Source: Adineta vaga (Eukaryota > Rotifera). Taken from it: a DNA stretch of 64,000 nt. Location of the stretch: positions 11,904,001-11,968,000 of the forward strand of contig CP075493.1 in NCBI GenBank assembly GCA_021613535.1. The letters are read 5' to 3'. Shown here one piece after another: positions 59,912-64,000 of this stretch (position 1 is the first letter of the stretch; each line of letters opens with the position of its first letter). A program made the position numbers and the translations under genes. The notes beneath the pieces were generated by a model, which worked only from the letters and a program-made list of their open reading frames with translations, did not search any database and had not been told where the DNA came from.

Positions 59912-61998
59912 TATTGAGTTAATATATCTTAATGTGCAAAAAAAAATCCTTTCAAACTTACCATATGAATTTGTTGATAAAATAAATTTTTGAATACGAT
60001 TGTTATTTCGGTCAGTCACATAAATATTGCCATAAGTGTCAAAGACCATACCATATGGAATCGATAATTGATTGGATGCTGAACCATTTATTTGAGAACA
60101 TCCAATTATACAGCGAAAACCATTTGGTCCTTCACCAATAATGCGATGATTAAATTGATCAACGATAAATAAATAATTATTGCCATCTAAAACGATCCCA
60201 GAAGGCGTCTGAAGTGCAGTCGTAGGATATGATGATGTAGTGCCTGCAACGGTTATTGCATCGGATTGTCCTAATGGAAATAGTTGAATGCGATGATTTG
60301 AAGAATCTGCTACGTATAAAGCAAAATTCGTATTAACAAAGATTCCTTTAGGATTCTTAAGTGTATTTGATGTAGAACCAGCAGAGTCCGTTCCAGCCAC
60401 AACTGTTGGCATTATTGTATTTTCATTCAACCATCTTTTTACAACTTTATGATTAGCAACAGAACAGTATAAAGTATTACTGGTATCGACAAAGAGACCA
60501 TAGCATACCGAAGTATTGCTCATAACAGATATACTACTATTTGTGCCTGTGATCAATTTATCTACACGATAATTCCAAGCTCCATTATCAACAAAAATAT
60601 CTTCATTATCTGTCACAAATATGGAATAAGAATAGTTAAAATTTCCGAATAATGTTTTTATTCGATACGTCAAATTATTCGACCAAATTTGAACTCGACC
60701 ATTCACAAAATCGATAGCATAAATAGTATTATTTGTGTTAATAAAAATAGCATAAGGCTTCGTACCAATGATACTACTTGTTGCATGAGTAGTTCCATTT
60801 GGATTCCAAGTTGATGTATGACAAAATTTCGGTTGAGCATATGAAATAGCTAAAATGAAAATTATGAAAAAAATTTGAATCAATTTCTGGAAATACTTAC
60901 TCGTCCTATCATTTATTAAAAGAAACTTTTGAATACGTTGATTCGCTCTATCCGTAACATAGATATTTCCATCACGATCGAATGCCATACTGAATGGCGC
61001 CTGTAATTTATTCGATGTAGTACCACCGCCCGAACATCCAACTATGCAGCGAAAACCATTTGGTCCTTCTCCAACAATACGATTATTGACTTGATCAACA
61101 ATAAACATATAACTATTATCATCTAAGACGACTCCGGATGGTGTACGAAGCGTAATTGTACGCTTTGATGATGTATTGCCTGCAACAGTGATTCCTTTGG
61201 ATGTACCTAATGGAAACAGTTGAATTCGATTATTTAGAGAATCTGCCACATATAAATCAAAATTAATATTAACAAAAATTCCTATTGGCCAATAAAGTGT
61301 ATTAGGAGCAGAGCTATTCATACCATTTCCTGCTACAATTACCAATGTGGTCATGTTATTATCGAAGGTTTCTTTTATCACTATATGGAAATTATTCAGT
61401 GAACAATATAAATTATTTTTAATATCAATAAAGAGACCATAGCATGATGCATTGACATACACGACAGGAGATTCCGAATTTGTACTCAATATAAACTTAT
61501 CAACTCGACCGTACAATTTACCATTATCAATATAAATCTCATCGTTAAATGTAACAAACATGGAATAAGAATTACTAAAATTTCCCAAAATTGTTTGTGT
61601 TGGATTCACGGAACCATCCGACCAAATTTGAATTCGATTATTGACGAAATCCATAGCATAGATCGTATTATTTGTGTTAATAAAAATAGCATAAGGTTTT
61701 GTACCAATACTACTACTTGTTGCATGAGTAATTCCATTAGAATTCCAGATAGAAAACTCATCCAGTTTTGGTCGATTGTATGGAACAACTAAATAAAACT
61801 TAGCCATATAGCACAAAAAAGTAAATAGATTTTTCGTACTAGTATCTATTGTTTTGTCTGTTGTCATCGTTTGACCTAGAAAAGCAAAGATAATCGAATC
61901 GATAGCCTTATTTTATAGTATCTAAAAGTCTGCAATCTACCTGACACTCGTTGAAACATCATTAAAATCATCCATATAGACAAACAGCGAATTGACAT
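58317..61998 (-). CDS. Secreted/membrane NHL-propeller protein with Thr stalk, EGF repeats and TM; two nonsense codons in EGF part
   Basis: Exons in phase: 61998-61941 (signal peptide MSIRCLSIWMILMMFQRVSG), 61875-61840, 61788-60901, 60849-59962, 59768-59709 (poly-Thr), 59494-59402 (Pro/Ser/Thr), then from 59040. The third and fourth exons are both exactly 888 nt. Each encodes one NHL propeller with repeats such as PYAIFINTNNTIYAMDFVNNRIQIW and GIFVNTNFALYVADSSNHRIQLF. The EGF part reads CxxNSTCIDNSGTVGGYNC, then TGA (58868-58870) at the place of a conserved EGF Cys, and a TAG at 58802-58804. The last exon (58735-58317) has two more EGF domains, a membrane helix (FGYISYIGIGIVCMFLIILDIL) and a basic tail. 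The extracellular half looks intact; the membrane-proximal EGF part looks pseudogenised, or the product is secreted and truncated. Confidence 0.75.
59874..59908. repeat. (AT)n microsatellite inside an intron
   Basis: About 33 bases of AT dinucleotides lie in the intron between the second NHL exon and the Thr-rich exon (59769-59961). The expansion explains why this intron is about 190 nt rather than the usual 50-65. Confidence 0.9.
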
Positions 61999-63143
61999 CT
62001 TTATCGACTTGTTTACCAACGATAAAAGTCAACCTTTGTCAGGAAACGTTTATGAGAAGTAGTGAAGTAGAACTTTATGAGATTTCTCTCTAACTACCAC
62101 TGGTTTGTTTATCTATGAAAAGAACATTCATTCCCTAAAGGAAACAGGTCTCGTTGTCAATACTCGTAAATCAATATTCTCTTTATTTTGTGCTGATTGT
62201 TGCCTCTTATATTTCTTTGTTCAATTTCAAAATTTTTAAAGAAAAAAAACGGTAACAAGAAGAAAGTTATGTCAATTAAATATAATCAGTAAAATAAATA
62301 TGAAATGTAATTTAGGACAAATACACTGAAAAATAGAGAATGAAAGTTTTTTAATAAAAGATTGACATATAGTATTTGATTGAAATTGCTAATAAATCGT
62401 GCTGCGAATAGTTTATGTATTTCTTTTTCTTATTGTTCTTTAATAAAATACATCAAATAAATATCAATATATCTGTTTACTCTTCGTTGTGAGTATATCT
62501 CCTGTATGATGCTCACTTACACACCCATATCTACTTTGACAAATCAAAGGTATTGAAACTCTGCTCAACTTCACTAAATATTCGATGGAAAACTTGTCTT
62601 ATTAATATTGATGTTATTTTTAATAATCAAGTCATGAAAATGAACTCGATTCACAATATGGAAAGCAATTGTAATTCATCGTTACAATGATCAAATAAGT
62701 CATATTAAAACATAAATGTATATCTAAATCAAGTTTTGCCACAAAATCTATAGAAATACTTTCTACTAAATTTATTCAGTTATTACCATTGATCAATCTC
62801 AAAAAATATGACTAAAAAAAAAAGAATTCTAATTTGATTTAGACAACCACAGATATTAATTTTCGAATAGTTGAACTATTTTATTATTTAAATAAAATAA
62901 AGAAACATCCCACACTTCACGATATTTTACTGTCTTGTATGATACTATCGATTGAATAAGATTGTAGTTTAAAACAAGCATATGATAGCCAATGACACAA
63001 AAGAAAAACAAGTAATAAATCAATTAAAATAATCTGAAGGAGAAAAATGTAAACTTATCCGAATTAGATAATGGCTTTGATCGAATGTCAATTATTGTTA
63101 CACGATGAAATATAGTCGTGAATATTTAAATAATAAAAATATC
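61999..63143. other. Gene-free spacer
   Basis: No coding region supported on either strand. It includes the likely promoter of the NHL/EGF gene (transcribed leftward) and the 3' flank of the gene ending at 63144. Confidence 0.45.
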
Positions 63144-64000
63144 TTATGTCAATTGGTTGAATGAAAAATTTGCTAGAAAGATATCTTTTTGCACCATATA
63201 TTGAACTGCCAATTCCTCCAAACTATTTATGAAATCTATATTATGGCTTGAATTTATATTATGTACTAGTTCATGGCATATAACCATAAAATAGAAGTTG
63301 ACAATTGTATTGATAATACCGTTTGATCCTGTTCGTTTTTTCAGATATGCCTGAAGTTCATCGGCATAGATTTGCTCGAAGTATCGAAGATTAAAGAAAA
63401 GTGAACCTTTCGTATTGAACGCTATGCGAGCTAAGAGAAAAAGGAAGATATGAAATAATATAGATTAGATATATCTATTAACTTACATCCATTGATATCA
63501 CGATATAGATGTAATGCTTCAGTAGAAAGTTTAAAAACATGTTCAGCAAGATTGATCAATACATAAGCGAGTTGTTTTGCTTGATCGAGCATTTCATCTG
63601 TGACTTTAACATTTTCTTCAATGAAAAGTGGTATTGAAATACCAGAATTAGGATAAATTTTCATATTAGTATCGGGTACGAATTCACATGATTCATATTG
63701 TTCAATGTCAACATATCCTGAATGAGCAAAAAAAGAGTTTGAATAAGGTCGACTGTTTTGGACTATATGGCGTAATTTTCTGTTCATATGTATATTTCCA
63801 GATTTGAAATTTTCAGTCAGATGCATTGCTGGAGTAGGTTTACTTTTGTGTTGGTGACGTTCGACGTTAGTTGAAGCATTGATTTGTTCGCGTTCAGTAG
63901 TAGGATTCGGTATTTGAGAAATATCAGGTACAACTGTTTCGATATGATCTCGTGAATTAGATAGACTTGTATTCTGAGGAGAAATAGTGCGATTTACAAT
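63144..64000 (-). CDS. C-terminal part of a large protein with HExxH-like motif (DUF3684-like), 5' end outside window
   Basis: Two exons are visible: 64000-63487 (open to the window edge) and 63430-63144, joined across a 56-nt intron (63431-63486). The C-terminus reads RIAFNTKGSLFFNLRYFEQIY, then NTIVNFYFMVICHELVHNINSSHN and ELAVQYM. FFNLRYFEQ plus CHELVHN closely resembles the end of the large Hsp90-type-ATPase/DUF3684 proteins found in fungi and rotifers, in which CHELAHNL is conserved. The HELxH arrangement looks like a zinc-protease helix, but a catalytic role has not been shown. The preceding Ser/Thr/Pro-rich region (QNTSLSNSRDHIETVVPDIS) is a disordered linker. The N-terminal ATPase would lie beyond 64000. 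Confidence 0.55.

Overview
The window looks like nuclear DNA of a bdelloid rotifer (Adineta/Rotaria type). It is AT-rich. Its introns are almost all 41-68 nt with GT..AG ends. It carries the gene families that are expanded in bdelloids: an ART-TPR (kinesin-light-chain-like) protein, NHL-repeat proteins with Thr-rich stalks, FG-GAP membrane proteins, F-box proteins and small secreted Cys-rich proteins. The organism is inferred from these family signatures and the intron size, not from a search.

Layout. 1.7-5.5 kb (-): an arginine-type ADP-ribosyltransferase fused to 18 TPRs, broken by three 1-nt deletions. 7.1-9.2 kb (+): a divergent ubiquitin-conjugating enzyme (E2) in seven exons with one in-frame TGA. 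9.6-19.5 kb (+): a giant HECT E3 ligase with SPRY and LamG-like domains. 19.7-20.2 kb: a fold-back element. 21.2-22.3 kb (+): a DxD glycosyltransferase-like membrane protein. 22.5-23.3 kb: a GPCR relic. 23.7 kb (-): a TPPP/p25-alpha-like fragment. 24.5 kb (+): a secreted blue-copper protein. 26.3-30.2 kb: F-box/ankyrin (+) and 2OG-Fe(II) oxygenase/F-box (-) genes. 30.5-31.75 kb (-): a Cys-rich secreted gene. 33.1-34.9 kb (-): an F-box/LRR gene. 36.8-38.5 kb (-): an FKBP4/5-like immunophilin in seven exons. 42.8-44.3 kb (+): a cytochrome P450. 45.1-47.4 kb (-): an F-box/LRR gene in which 14 consecutive exons are each exactly 84 nt and encode one LRR each.

The most unusual locus is 49.2-55.2 kb (-). 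Conceptual splicing joins three tandem copies of a two-transmembrane ectodomain module to a C-terminal FG-GAP propeller: 11 exons, about 1,806 codons, consistent in phase except for one missing base. It is followed by dual-specificity phosphatase and NHL relics (+), a B-box-like zinc-finger gene (-), an NHL/EGF receptor-like gene (-) with two exactly 888-nt duplicated NHL exons, and the 3' end of a large protein running off the right edge.

Two themes recur. Ubiquitin components are dense: an E2, a HECT E3, four F-box genes and an F-box relic. Many recognisable genes carry single-base disruptions, which could be real pseudogenisation or residual assembly indels; the sequence alone cannot decide. 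Exon coordinates below are my own splicing from GT/AG sites, phase and family resemblance, and have not been checked against transcripts.
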